Shown here piece by piece: positions 16,325 through 23,812 of a DNA stretch of 35,543 nucleotides (positions are counted from its first letter, which is position 1; each line of letters opens with the position of its first letter). The stretch comes from Ignavibacteriota bacterium. GTDB taxonomy: Bacteria > Bacteroidota > Ignavibacteria > Kapaibacteriales > UBA2268. The stretch lies in the NCBI GenBank assembly GCA_016219595.1, contig JACRLY010000081.1, positions 1-35,543 of the forward strand, given 5' to 3'. The notes beneath the pieces were generated by a model. The model worked only from the letters and a program-made list of their open reading frames with translations. It did no database searches and was not told the origin of the DNA. The position numbers and the translations under genes were made by a program.

Positions 16325-16617
16325 AACTTAAAGAAATATTCGATGAATTGATTAATGTTGCCCAGGATGCTGGCATTACTGTAAAAAAAGAAAAAGGAAA
16401 TTTCCGCGGTGGTTATTGCGTAATCAACGGGAAGGAAATGATTGTACTTAATAAATCTACTACACTGGAAACTATGTCAAGTCTTGTGGCTAAGAGTCTT
16501 GCCGAAAGAGCTGTTGATAATGTATACATTAAACCTGTTGTCAGAGATTTCATTGAAAAGGAAAAAAACGGATTGATCCAGTTGAGTATTGAGTTCAATC
16601 TGGAACTACTTAAGTAG
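16321..16617 (+). CDS. Conserved-looking small soluble protein of unknown function
   Basis: This 98-residue protein has no signal peptide or membrane span. The pattern is a leading helix (LKEIFDELINVAQDAGI), a short beta hairpin (GNFRGGYCVINGKEMIVLNKST), a second helix with SLVAKSLAER, then VYIKPVVRDFIEKEK. The composition and compact folding pattern look like a real conserved protein, and I have the impression that similar proteins occur in related genomes, but I cannot name a family. It starts inside the stop codon of the membrane protein gene with a GGAGG just upstream. Its stop lies one base from the convergent S24 gene. Confidence 0.75.
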   Translation: MKLKEIFDELINVAQDAGITVKKEKGNFRGGYCVINGKEMIVLNKSTTLETMSSLVAKSLAERAVDNVYIKPVVRDFIEKEKNGLIQLSIEFNLELLK

Positions 16618-16618
16618 A

Positions 16619-17026
16619 TTATATCATTTTAATAACTGTTTTTACAATTCCGCAGATTTCAAAATTATCATTCGGTTTTATTTTGATTTTTTGATATTCA
16701 GGATTCTCCGGCAATAAAGCTATTCCACTCCCATTGGTTTTTTGCAGTCTTTTAATTACATAATGTTCGTTTAGAGAAGCCATGATAATATCTCCGCTTT
16801 CTGCATTTTCGCTCCTGTTGACAAGTACAATATCTCCGGATGAAATACCGGCATTAATCATTGAATCACCTTTAACTCTTATTAGAAAGGATTTGTCAGG
16901 TTTATAACTGAACATTTTTCTGAAGTCAGCAGAATTCTTATTCAAATTTATTTTTAGAAATTCTAATAAAGTATCATTCTTCCCACTATAGTTTTCATCT
17001 TGACTTTTTAAATTTGCTTTATCCAA
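16619..17026 (-). CDS. UmuD-like S24 peptidase-domain protein without DNA-binding domain
   Basis: The protein has the S24 (LexA/UmuD) serine-lysine fold: VKGDSMINAGISSGDIVLVNRS with the nucleophile Ser, and HYVIKRL with the general-base Lys, 37 residues later as in UmuD. No helix-turn-helix is present. No ATG exists near the beginning. I chose the TTG at 17026 because it has AAAGGA 8 bases upstream; a TTG at 17062 would add 12 residues. No Ala-Gly or Cys-Gly cleavage pair is seen ahead of the Ser, only Ser-Gly. There is no umuC neighbour. It may be a UmuD homologue or an orphan self-cleaving regulator. Confidence 0.75.
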   Translation of the reverse strand: MDKANLKSQDENYSGKNDTLLEFLKINLNKNSADFRKMFSYKPDKSFLIRVKGDSMINAGISSGDIVLVNRSENAESGDIIMASLNEHYVIKRLQKTNGSGIALLPENPEYQKIKIKPNDNFEICGIVKTVIKMI

Positions 17027-17039
17027 TAGAAATTCCTTT

Positions 17040-17060
17040 GTTCGTATAAATAATATGAAC
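17040..17060 (-). promoter_or_regulatory. GTTC-N13-GAAC dyad upstream of the UmuD-like gene
   Basis: An imperfect 21-bp dyad, GTTC(N13)GAAC with further symmetric TAT/ATA positions, sits just before the AAAGGA of the UmuD-like gene. Its position suggests an operator, possibly damage-related. It is not the Bacillus-type (GAAC-N4-GTTC) or E. coli-type LexA box. Confidence 0.4.
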
Positions 17061-17174
17061 AAAAAGCATTTTTTATGCCATCTTAATCGACAAAAAATAA
17101 AAATTAAGAATTAACAAATAGATATGTTCCACAAATCAATTTGAAAAACTGATTTTTCTCAGAATTTAATTTAT

Positions 17175-17732
17175 CTAACTGTCGCCGTTATTTTTCTTTG
17201 TTATTCCATTTAGGAACAATGCAGGGTCAATAAGTGATTCTGGAAGATGTTCACCGAAAAAACTTCCTGCAAGGTAAGGATGAACAGCTGTAACAGGAGC
17301 TTTGTAGACTTCGAGATGAAGCATACACATTGAACCTTTTTCAGCAAGTTCGCGGACATAGTACGGGTCTTTATATGTTACGTCCTTTTCCGAGATAACA
17401 GTGCCAACCAATCCAATAGGCTGTCCTGTTTCGACGAACTCACCAACATGGATAAACACTTCTTTTAATTCGCCATATTTAAAAAGTATATTCTGAGATG
17501 TTTTGATTATGATATAATATGTTTTTCTCCAGTATGGATGCATCTCTGGTGAGGTGAAAACACCATAATCAATAACTTTCCCACCATCTATAGCAAGAAC
17601 TTCTGCTCCATCAGGTGCATGGATATCTACACCGCAATGACGACGGTCACCACGGTCCTCCCAAAACGAGCCTATTTGTCCGTTTTTCGGAATTTCTTTT
17701 GAATAACTGTCCGGTACTGGCCAAACTTTCAT
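17175..17732 (-). CDS. Degenerate M23 (LytM-like) peptidase-domain protein
   Basis: This 185-residue protein has the M23 fold pattern: RRHCGVDIHAPDGAEVLAID (His32 and Asp36, the HxxxD zinc ligands), HVGEFVETGQPIG and MLHLEVY. In LytM-type enzymes the last part is HxH; here it is Met137-Leu-His139. Only the zinc-binding His is kept and the catalytic His is Met. The other catalytic His, in a YxHL segment, is Glu88 (YGEL). There is no signal peptide or membrane anchor. So metal binding may remain, but peptidoglycan hydrolysis by the usual mechanism is unlikely. It may be a binding or regulatory protein, perhaps cytoplasmic. It lies upstream of the S24 gene on the same strand. Confidence 0.8.
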   Translation of the reverse strand: MKVWPVPDSYSKEIPKNGQIGSFWEDRGDRRHCGVDIHAPDGAEVLAIDGGKVIDYGVFTSPEMHPYWRKTYYIIIKTSQNILFKYGELKEVFIHVGEFVETGQPIGLVGTVISEKDVTYKDPYYVRELAEKGSMCMLHLEVYKAPVTAVHPYLAGSFFGEHLPESLIDPALFLNGITKKNNGDS

Positions 17733-17967
17733 TTATTATTATAAAATATATTTTCCAACAAAAGTAATAATACAAAAATTGATTTTTTGTTTCAATATTA
17801 AATTTAATTTTATATTTATTTTACAATTTATCATAAAAGCAATATTTCCAAAGTAGAGATTTTATTGTTTTTTTTGTAGTTTATTTTATTCTTATCGTGT
17901 CAAAATTTTTACTACAATATTAATTTTCAAACAAAATAACCGGTTTGCTTTTGCTAAATAAAAATAA

Positions 17968-18765
17968 TTATTTCTTTTTTTTATACTCTTTTGCTTTATC
18001 AACAAAATATTTTCCAATCGGTTTTGACATCGGATTGTTTTCATCCAGTCTTTCCGGGTGCCATTGCACTGCAAGCATAAATGGCTTCGAATCAGGCGTT
18101 GACCATTCAAATGCTTCTATCAAACCATCACGGGTTCTTGCAGAAACACTAAGACCTTCGGCTATTTTATCGACAGCCTGGTGATGGTTACTGTTTACTT
18201 TAGCAATTGATGTACCAGTTAGTTTATGTAACAAACTACCTTCCAATACTTTAATTTCGTGGAAACAGGTATCAGGATTAGTGCATCTGTGCACTACCAT
18301 TGTATCATAATCCTGTTCAATATCAACAATTAATGTTCCCCCGAGAGCAACATTTAATATTTGTTCACCTCTGCATATTCCAAGTATTGGAATTTTCTTC
18401 TCTAATGCTTTTTGTATTAATATGAATTCAAGTGAATCCCTGTGGCTGTCTATTTCACATCTAAGAGTATCCCATCCTTTACCATATCTTGAAGGATGAA
18501 CATCAGGACCTCCTGTAAGTAATAAACCATCACTATCTTCAAGCTCTTTCATTGCATCCTGGATGCTCATATCATATAAATCGATACAATCGACTTTACT
18601 ATCTATTTTATTCAGCCATTCCGAATATTTTTCATATCCTTTATGTTCACTCCCTTTGGATAATACTATTTTAACATCCCTACCGAAAATTGTATAACTT
18701 ATAAAAATCAGCGAAGTACATATTATTATCAATATAATAATATTGGTTATTTTTGATTTACTCAT
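17968..18765 (-). CDS. Membrane-anchored gamma-glutamyl hydrolase-like (C26, PuuD-type) protein
   Basis: The 265-residue protein has one N-terminal membrane span (about residues 6-28) followed by a class I glutamine-amidotransferase-like C26 domain. Landmarks are LLLTGGPDVHPSRYG, ILGICRGEQILNVALGG (nucleophile Cys), NSNHHQAV and AVQWHPERLD (His and Glu of the triad). PuuD-type enzymes cut gamma-glutamyl bonds, e.g. gamma-Glu-GABA; the anchor suggests a membrane-surface substrate instead. I chose the ATG at 18765, which overlaps the stop of lpxK by eight bases; a TTG at 18783 is less likely. The tight overlap suggests coexpression with lpxK. Confidence 0.88.
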   Translation of the reverse strand: MSKSKITNIIILIIICTSLIFISYTIFGRDVKIVLSKGSEHKGYEKYSEWLNKIDSKVDCIDLYDMSIQDAMKELEDSDGLLLTGGPDVHPSRYGKGWDTLRCEIDSHRDSLEFILIQKALEKKIPILGICRGEQILNVALGGTLIVDIEQDYDTMVVHRCTNPDTCFHEIKVLEGSLLHKLTGTSIAKVNSNHHQAVDKIAEGLSVSARTRDGLIEAFEWSTPDSKPFMLAVQWHPERLDENNPMSKPIGKYFVDKAKEYKKKK

Positions 18766-19777
18766 TTCCTTTATTTTCTTCAATTTTTGATAAAATATAA
18801 TCCCTGAATATTTTCTTTTTTTCTATTATTTCAATTCTTATGGGATAAATATAACAATCAATATGATTTTTTTCAAAATTACTTTTGTAAGTATTTAATT
18901 TTACTGCATCTTTTTCTGTCGTTATAATCCTATTTATACCTGTATTATCACATTCCTGAATGATGAATTTCAAATCATTTTGAGTATATCTTTTATGGTC
19001 TCTGAATTTAATATGTTTCACTATATTAAATCCTTCTGATTTTATACTACTTTCGAACCGTTGAGGATTTGCTATACCTGAAATTGTTATGACATCTTTG
19101 TTTATTTCATTTTGCAAAGAACTACCATTCAGATTCATTAATGGTTCCGGTATGATTTCAGCTCTAAATATTTTCTGCTTTTCACTTTTGTTATAATTAA
19201 ATTCAATTTGATTTTCAATTATTCCGATTTCCACAATTAAATCAGCCCTCGATGCTGAACTTATTGGTTCCCGGAGGCTTCCCGCAGGTAAAAGTTCTTT
19301 TTCTTTTACTGTGTTATTGTCGATTAATAATATATCAATATCACGGTGAAGGTTCCGATGCTGGAAACCATCGTCGATAATAATTAAATCCGGACTAAGA
19401 TGTTTTTCAGCTATTTGAGCAGCTTCGCTTTTATTCTCATGTGCTACAACAGGGGCTTTTACTTTTTTGGCTATCAAAAACATTTCATCTCCCGCTAAGT
19501 CAGGGTCATCAACAATATAATTCCCATCTGAAACGAGGATATAACCTCTTCTTTTTTTCCTGTAACCCCTGCCAATGATAACAGGTCTGAATCCTGATTC
19601 GATTAGCATATTTGCCAGAAAAATTACGAATGGAGTTTTTCCTGTTCCTCCTGTAGTCAAATTGCCGACACTTATGACAGGAACATTGCATTTAACAATT
19701 TCCTTTTTGCCTGAGTCATAATTCCTGTTCTTTGACTCAACAACACTGCCATATATTTTTGATAGAAACTTAAGCAT
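18758..19777 (-). CDS. lpxK: Tetraacyldisaccharide 4'-kinase
   Basis: This 339-residue kinase phosphorylates the 4' position of the lipid A disaccharide at the inner membrane. It has VISVGNLTTGGTGKTPFVIFLA (P-loop GGTGKT at residues 43-48), RGYRKKRRGY, AGDEMFLIA, DLIIIDDGFQHRNLHRDIDI (conserved DDGFQH) and LLPAGSLREP. Length is normal. The gene lies in a minus-strand run with lpxB and the DUF374 acyltransferase, separated from the latter by the 128-bp inverted-repeat element. Confidence 0.95.
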   Translation of the reverse strand: MLKFLSKIYGSVVESKNRNYDSGKKEIVKCNVPVISVGNLTTGGTGKTPFVIFLANMLIESGFRPVIIGRGYRKKRRGYILVSDGNYIVDDPDLAGDEMFLIAKKVKAPVVAHENKSEAAQIAEKHLSPDLIIIDDGFQHRNLHRDIDILLIDNNTVKEKELLPAGSLREPISSASRADLIVEIGIIENQIEFNYNKSEKQKIFRAEIIPEPLMNLNGSSLQNEINKDVITISGIANPQRFESSIKSEGFNIVKHIKFRDHKRYTQNDLKFIIQECDNTGINRIITTEKDAVKLNTYKSNFEKNHIDCYIYPIRIEIIEKKKIFRDYILSKIEENKGNE

Positions 19778-19795
19778 AATCTTAAAATCTTTTTT

Positions 19796-19923
19796 TGAAT
19801 AGCCACTACTTTTAAGTAGTGGGTTGAATAAACACTAATTCGGGATTTATCCACTTAAGTAAATGACTAAAGTCAAAATCAAGTGTGAAAATATCCCCAC
19901 TATCTAAAGATAGTGGCTATTCA
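19796..19923. mobile_element. 128-bp MITE/REP-like element with terminal inverted repeats
   Basis: The ends are inverted copies of TGAATAGCCACTA, each continuing into its own hairpin: CCACTACTTTTAAGTAGTGG on the left and CCACTATCTAAAGATAGTGG on the right. The inside has no gene. The right end overlaps the last codons of the DUF374 gene, whose TAG stop (GAATAG) belongs to the repeat. A one-ended relative is at 11220-11285. Such paired hairpins resemble REP doublets moved by RAYT-type Y1 transposases; none is in the window. Confidence 0.8.
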
Positions 19924-20519
19924 TTAAAATTAGATAATTCTTTTAATTTTATTTCACATTCCTTAAGCAATTTATTAATTTCTTCTTTATTTAATTCTTT
20001 GTCTATTATTATTGGCTCTGAAAAATTCAACATTATTTTTGAGAAAGGATATGGGAATAAGAACCTGTCCCAGCTTTTTTTAAATGTATAATTACATTTA
20101 ATTTTTACCCCACACAAAATCAATGGTACTCCACTTCTTTGGGATGCAATAACAGCTCCTGCTTTGAATTCATAAATTGGTCCCTGAGGCCCGTCGGGAG
20201 TAATGAGCGTAAATCCATCTTTAGCAATTTCAATTATAAATTCTAAAACTTCCTTTCCACCTTTTGAAGAAGAACCTCGAATTAGTCTGTATCCCCATTT
20301 TTCTAATATCCCGGATAATACTTCACCATCTTTGCTGAGGCTGACAACCGCAGTTGGATTATTTTTGCTGAAATATTTCCAAACCGGAAGCATTAAACCA
20401 TGCCAGAAAGAAATAATTGAGGGCTTTTTCGGTACATTTCCAATAATTTCATATCTCCAGGTTTTACTGATTAGCCGTACAAGAAAAATACCTAATCTAT
20501 GTGATAATTTCAGTCCCAT
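19917..20519 (-). CDS. DUF374 lysophospholipid/lipid A acyltransferase-like protein
   Basis: This 200-residue protein matches DUF374, an LPLAT-superfamily group. It shows ISFWHGLMLPVWKY (the usual active-site His segment), VSLSKDGEVLSGILEKWGYRLIRGSSSKGG, and LITPDGPQGPIYEFKAGAVIASQRSGVPLI. It probably adds a secondary acyl chain to lipid A or a related lipid; from memory, some DUF374 members are late lipid A acyltransferases. The ATG at 20519 overlaps the lpxB stop (TGATG); upstream TTG/GTG codons are less likely. The last codons and the TAG stop come from the inverted-repeat element, so the natural C-terminus may have been slightly altered. Confidence 0.88.
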   Translation of the reverse strand: MGLKLSHRLGIFLVRLISKTWRYEIIGNVPKKPSIISFWHGLMLPVWKYFSKNNPTAVVSLSKDGEVLSGILEKWGYRLIRGSSSKGGKEVLEFIIEIAKDGFTLITPDGPQGPIYEFKAGAVIASQRSGVPLILCGVKIKCNYTFKKSWDRFLFPYPFSKIMLNFSEPIIIDKELNKEEINKLLKECEIKLKELSNFNE

Positions 20520-21628
20520 CACCAATTCAATTCCTTTATTATAAGTTCGGCAGCATGTTTTGATGCACCTTTTTCACCGAGCAATTTTCTTATTCCCGAA
20601 AATTCATTCAGTATTTCATCATACCTCTTTCCATTATTGAAAAGCGATAAAATCTCATTCGCAATAGTCTCCGGTTTTGCATCCGACTGAATATATTCAT
20701 TAACAACTTTCTTTCCGGCAAGAATATTGACAAGTGAAATGTTATCGAGTTTAACTAATCTTTTTCCGAGTCTATAAGATATTGGGGAAGTCTTTAATAC
20801 CATTGCGAAAGGCATATTGCACAATGCAGCTTCAAGCGTGGATGTTCCTGTTTTAACAATTCCTGCATAAGCTTTATTCATCAATGATTTTGAATCATCC
20901 CATAGTTGCCAGTCTTTGAATTTATTCAAATAAGATTCATATTCACTTTTACTAATTGTAAATGAAACTGATAAACCAAATTCCAATTCAGAATTTTCAT
21001 TTTTTAGTATTTGAGCAATTGAATTGAACAAAGGCATGTGTTTTACTATCTCCTGCTTTCTGCTACCGGGCAGAAAAGCGATAAGGTTTTTATTCTTGTC
21101 AGCATTACCAGGATTATTTATAAAGTCAGGATTATCGAGAAGGGGATGTCCCACAAATTCTGTTCTAATGCCAAATTTATTGAAGAAATCTTTTTCAAAA
21201 GGGAAAACTGCTAACAGTAGGTCAGTAACATCTGCAAGTTTCTTAGCCCTGCCTTCTCCCCAAGCCCAAAGCTGTGGTGCAATATAATAAATCACAGGTA
21301 TTCCCATTTGTTTTGCGAATGAAGCAAGACGGATGTTAAAACCGGGATAATCTATCGGAATGAATGCATCAAACTTCTCATTTTTCAAAATTCTTGCACA
21401 ATTCTTAATCAGGTTTCTAAAAAAGAAATACTTCTTTGCAACTTCCCAGAAACCGACAACAGAGACCTGTTCCAGGCTGACAAGCGGATTCAATCCTTCT
21501 CTGCACATAGCATTTCCGCCGATACCTATGAATTCAATATCAGGTGACATTAACTTCAGTTCAGCCATCAGTCTTGCACCATGAGCATCACCCGAAGGAT
21601 CACCTGCCGATATGAATATTTTTTTCAT
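20519..21628 (-). CDS. lpxB: Lipid-A-disaccharide synthase
   Basis: LpxB joins UDP-diacylglucosamine and lipid X into the lipid A disaccharide at the inner membrane. Landmarks are FISAGDPSGDAHGARLM at the N-terminus, GIGGNAM, DYPGFNIRLA, YYIAPQLWAWGEGRAKK, EFVGHPLLD, FLPGSRKQEI and TGTSTLEAAL (GT19 family). I chose ATG 21628 (MKKIFISAG, 369 residues). The longer TTG start at 21649 would put coding sequence inside the palindromic repeat. The gene overlaps DUF374 downstream and is preceded by a repeat array that ends six bases before the ATG. Confidence 0.95.
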   Translation of the reverse strand: MKKIFISAGDPSGDAHGARLMAELKLMSPDIEFIGIGGNAMCREGLNPLVSLEQVSVVGFWEVAKKYFFFRNLIKNCARILKNEKFDAFIPIDYPGFNIRLASFAKQMGIPVIYYIAPQLWAWGEGRAKKLADVTDLLLAVFPFEKDFFNKFGIRTEFVGHPLLDNPDFINNPGNADKNKNLIAFLPGSRKQEIVKHMPLFNSIAQILKNENSELEFGLSVSFTISKSEYESYLNKFKDWQLWDDSKSLMNKAYAGIVKTGTSTLEAALCNMPFAMVLKTSPISYRLGKRLVKLDNISLVNILAGKKVVNEYIQSDAKPETIANEILSLFNNGKRYDEILNEFSGIRKLLGEKGASKHAAELIIKELNW

Positions 21629-21633
21629 TCTAT

Positions 21634-21791
21634 TATAAATATACCGCAACTACGTTGCTCTTTTCCCTAATTAGTTCAGTAGTTATAAATATACCGCAAC
21701 TACGTTGCTTTTTCAAAATTAAATTGCGTAGCAATGATATATATATAACACAATTAATTCCCAGATACATAGAATCACGTATTGATGGCAT
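21634..21791. repeat. Palindromic repeat array between rdgB and lpxB
   Basis: Two copies of a unit TATAAATATACCGCAACTACG then TTGCT and a T run begin at 21634 and 21683 (49-bp period). A tail follows with ATTGCGTAGCAAT (21723) and ATCACGTATTGAT (21774). Each unit is a small hairpin with TAC or GTA as loop. The array fills almost the whole 165-bp gap: it ends 2 bases from the rdgB stop and 6 bases from the lpxB ATG. A larger relative is at 23541-23805. Confidence 0.85.
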
Positions 21792-21793
21792 AT

Positions 21794-22396
21794 TCATTGG
21801 TTCAATGTTTTCAAAAACTCTACCAAATTTCTCACCGCTTTGCCTCTGTGGCTAAGAAGGTTTTTTTCTTCTGATGTCATCTCTGCAAATGTCTTGTCGA
21901 AACCATCAGGTACAAAAATTGGATCATAACCAAAACCATTTACACCGCGTTCTTCTTCGTTTATTCTTCCACTGCATATTCCTTCTATAAACTCAGCTTT
22001 TCCTTCATCAAAATAACAGATTACGGTTCTGAACCGTGCATTTCGTTTTTCTTCAGGAACACCATTCAAAAGATTCAAAACTTTCTTCCTGTTCTCTGCA
22101 TCGTTACCATGCACACCTGAATATCTTGCGGAATTCACTCCCGGCTCGCCATTTAATGCTTCAATTTCCAATCCTGTGTCATCTGAAATCGAAGGAACAT
22201 TTGTCAGAGAATAAAATTCAGATGACTTCAGAAAAGCATTTTCTTCCAGTGTTTTGCCTGTCTCTTCAATATCTATCGAACTATCCAGTACATCAGCAGG
22301 TGTTACTATTTCAAATATACCCTGAAATTCTTTATCGAGGATTTCTTTAATTTCTCTTACTTTGTGTTGATTATTCGTACCAATTAATAATTTCAT
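21794..22396 (-). CDS. rdgB: dITP/XTP pyrophosphatase (HAM1 family)
   Basis: This 200-residue protein of normal length removes non-canonical purine nucleotides (dITP, XTP) by cutting them to monophosphates. Landmarks: LIGTNNQHKVREI at the N-terminus, SISDDTGLEIEALNGEPGVNSARYSG, GFGYDPIFVPDGFDKTFAEM and SHRGKA. It is followed by the palindromic repeat array and then lpxB. It lies 28 bases after the meaB stop on the same strand. Confidence 0.94.
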   Translation of the reverse strand: MKLLIGTNNQHKVREIKEILDKEFQGIFEIVTPADVLDSSIDIEETGKTLEENAFLKSSEFYSLTNVPSISDDTGLEIEALNGEPGVNSARYSGVHGNDAENRKKVLNLLNGVPEEKRNARFRTVICYFDEGKAEFIEGICSGRINEEERGVNGFGYDPIFVPDGFDKTFAEMTSEEKNLLSHRGKAVRNLVEFLKTLNQ

Positions 22397-22424
22397 TAAT
22401 TATTCACTTTTTGTTATTCACTAT

Positions 22425-23531
22425 TCACTTATTAATTCCCTTCAATAATTCAGTTACTGCATTAGTCGGAGTGATTTTTCCTTCCAGCAATTTCTTATCA
22501 ATTTCTATTCTCTTTTTCTCAACTTTTGAATTGCCGTAAAATCGGTTTTTCAGGGATTCCTCAACCAATGCATATACCCAGTCGAGTGTCTGCTCTTTTC
22601 TACGTAAATCGAATATATCTGATTTCTTTGTTTTCTTTTCAAAATCAATGATTAAATTCCATAGTTGTTCTATACCCTGGTCGTTTAATCCCGAACAGGT
22701 GAAAACCTGTGTTTCCCATCCTTCGGTAGCAGGTAAAAGGTAATGAACCGCCTGTTTGTATTGTTCTTTTGTCAAATTAGCCGATTTTATATTATCACCG
22801 TCAGCTTTATTTATTGCAATTGCATCGGCAAGCTCGACCGCACCTTTTTTGATTCCCTGAAGCTCGTCACCGCCGCCTGGTAAAATGAGGAGAAGATAGA
22901 AATCAACCATAGAACGGACTGTGATTTCACTCTGTCCGACACCTATTGTTTCAACAATGATTATATCGAATCCAGCCGCTTCGCAAAGCATTATTGATTC
23001 ACGTGTCTTGCGTGTTACACCGCCAAGTGTTCCGCCTGACGGGGATGGTCTTATAAAAGCGTTTGGATTCCGTGAAAGATTTTCCATCCTTGTTTTGTCG
23101 CCGAGTATAGAGCCTCTTGAACGGCTGCTGCTGGGGTCAATTGCAAGGACTGCGACTTTGTGTCCCTGACTGCATAGATATGTTCCGAATGATTCAATGA
23201 ATGTGCTTTTGCCAACACCAGGAGCACCAGTGATTCCAATTCTGATTGATTTTCCTGTTTTATGTAATATTTTACCAAGAACTTCTTGTGCTTTTTCAAT
23301 ATGCTTAGGAGAATTACTTTCGATTAGAGTAATAGCCTGAGCAAGTATTGTCCTGTTATCTATTAGAACACCATCAACATAATCTTTGACAGAATGTATT
23401 TTTGTTTTGTTTGTGGTCTTCGATTTCTTTGCTGATGATGAGCTGACACCATCAAGAACCTTAGTGGCAAAGCCCTTTTCTGTGCTTGCCCATTCGGGTT
23501 TTCGTGTCTTTATTTTTTGTTTTTTTGTCAT
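22425..23531 (-). CDS. meaB: Methylmalonyl-CoA mutase-associated GTPase MeaB
   Basis: MeaB is a G3E GTPase that protects the B12 mutase and gates cofactor loading. The P-loop GITGAPGVGKSTFIESFG, the DPSSSRSRGSILGDKTRM segment, ETIGVGQSE, and NKADG (nucleotide base recognition) are all present. I chose ATG 23531 (MTKKQKIK, 368 residues). The TTG at 23558 lies in the repeat array. The N-terminal 55 residues are Lys/Ser-rich and poorly structured. It follows the mutase gene on the same strand with only the repeat array between them, supporting a shared function. Confidence 0.95.
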   Translation of the reverse strand: MTKKQKIKTRKPEWASTEKGFATKVLDGVSSSSAKKSKTTNKTKIHSVKDYVDGVLIDNRTILAQAITLIESNSPKHIEKAQEVLGKILHKTGKSIRIGITGAPGVGKSTFIESFGTYLCSQGHKVAVLAIDPSSSRSRGSILGDKTRMENLSRNPNAFIRPSPSGGTLGGVTRKTRESIMLCEAAGFDIIIVETIGVGQSEITVRSMVDFYLLLILPGGGDELQGIKKGAVELADAIAINKADGDNIKSANLTKEQYKQAVHYLLPATEGWETQVFTCSGLNDQGIEQLWNLIIDFEKKTKKSDIFDLRRKEQTLDWVYALVEESLKNRFYGNSKVEKKRIEIDKKLLEGKITPTNAVTELLKGINK

Positions 23532-23540
23532 ATTAATATT

Positions 23541-23805
23541 TCTATAAATATGTCGCAACTATGTTGCTCTTTTCCTTATATTGTTATGCTGTTATAAATA
23601 TATCGCAACTACGTTGCTTTTTTTTCTTCCTTGTTTCCAGAATTATAAATATGTCGCAACTACGTTGCTCTTTTATTTTACAAATTTCGTTTTAAAATCA
23701 ATTTGCCACTTTTGTTCAGTAATTTTAATTTTTGAATTGCGTAGCAATATCATATTTATAACACAGTCAATTCCTATATATATTGAATCACGTAGTGATG
23801 GTATA
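23541..23805. repeat. Palindromic repeat array between mcm and meaB
   Basis: Three copies of TATAAATATRTCGCAACTACG-type units start near 23542, 23592 and 23643 (50- and 51-bp steps), each with GCAAC-TAC-GTTGC symmetry (the first has TAT). A tail has ATTGCGTAGCAAT (23735) and ATCACGTAGTGAT (about 23787). It fills the junction: 7 bases from the mcm stop and 10 bases from the meaB ATG. It is homologous to 21634-21791. Confidence 0.85.
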
Positions 23806-23812
23806 AAAACTA

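Noticed and set aside
21629-21649. TTG start of lpxB inside the repeat
   Set aside because: MKKIFISAGDPSGD at ATG 21628 is the usual N-terminus; the extension is encoded by the palindromic repeat. The same reasoning removes the TTG start of meaB at 23558.
23541-23675. Array of ~32-bp repeats with ~18-bp intervals, CRISPR-like at first sight
   Set aside because: The units are themselves hairpins, intervals resemble each other, there are only two or three copies, tail palindromes follow, and no cas genes are present.
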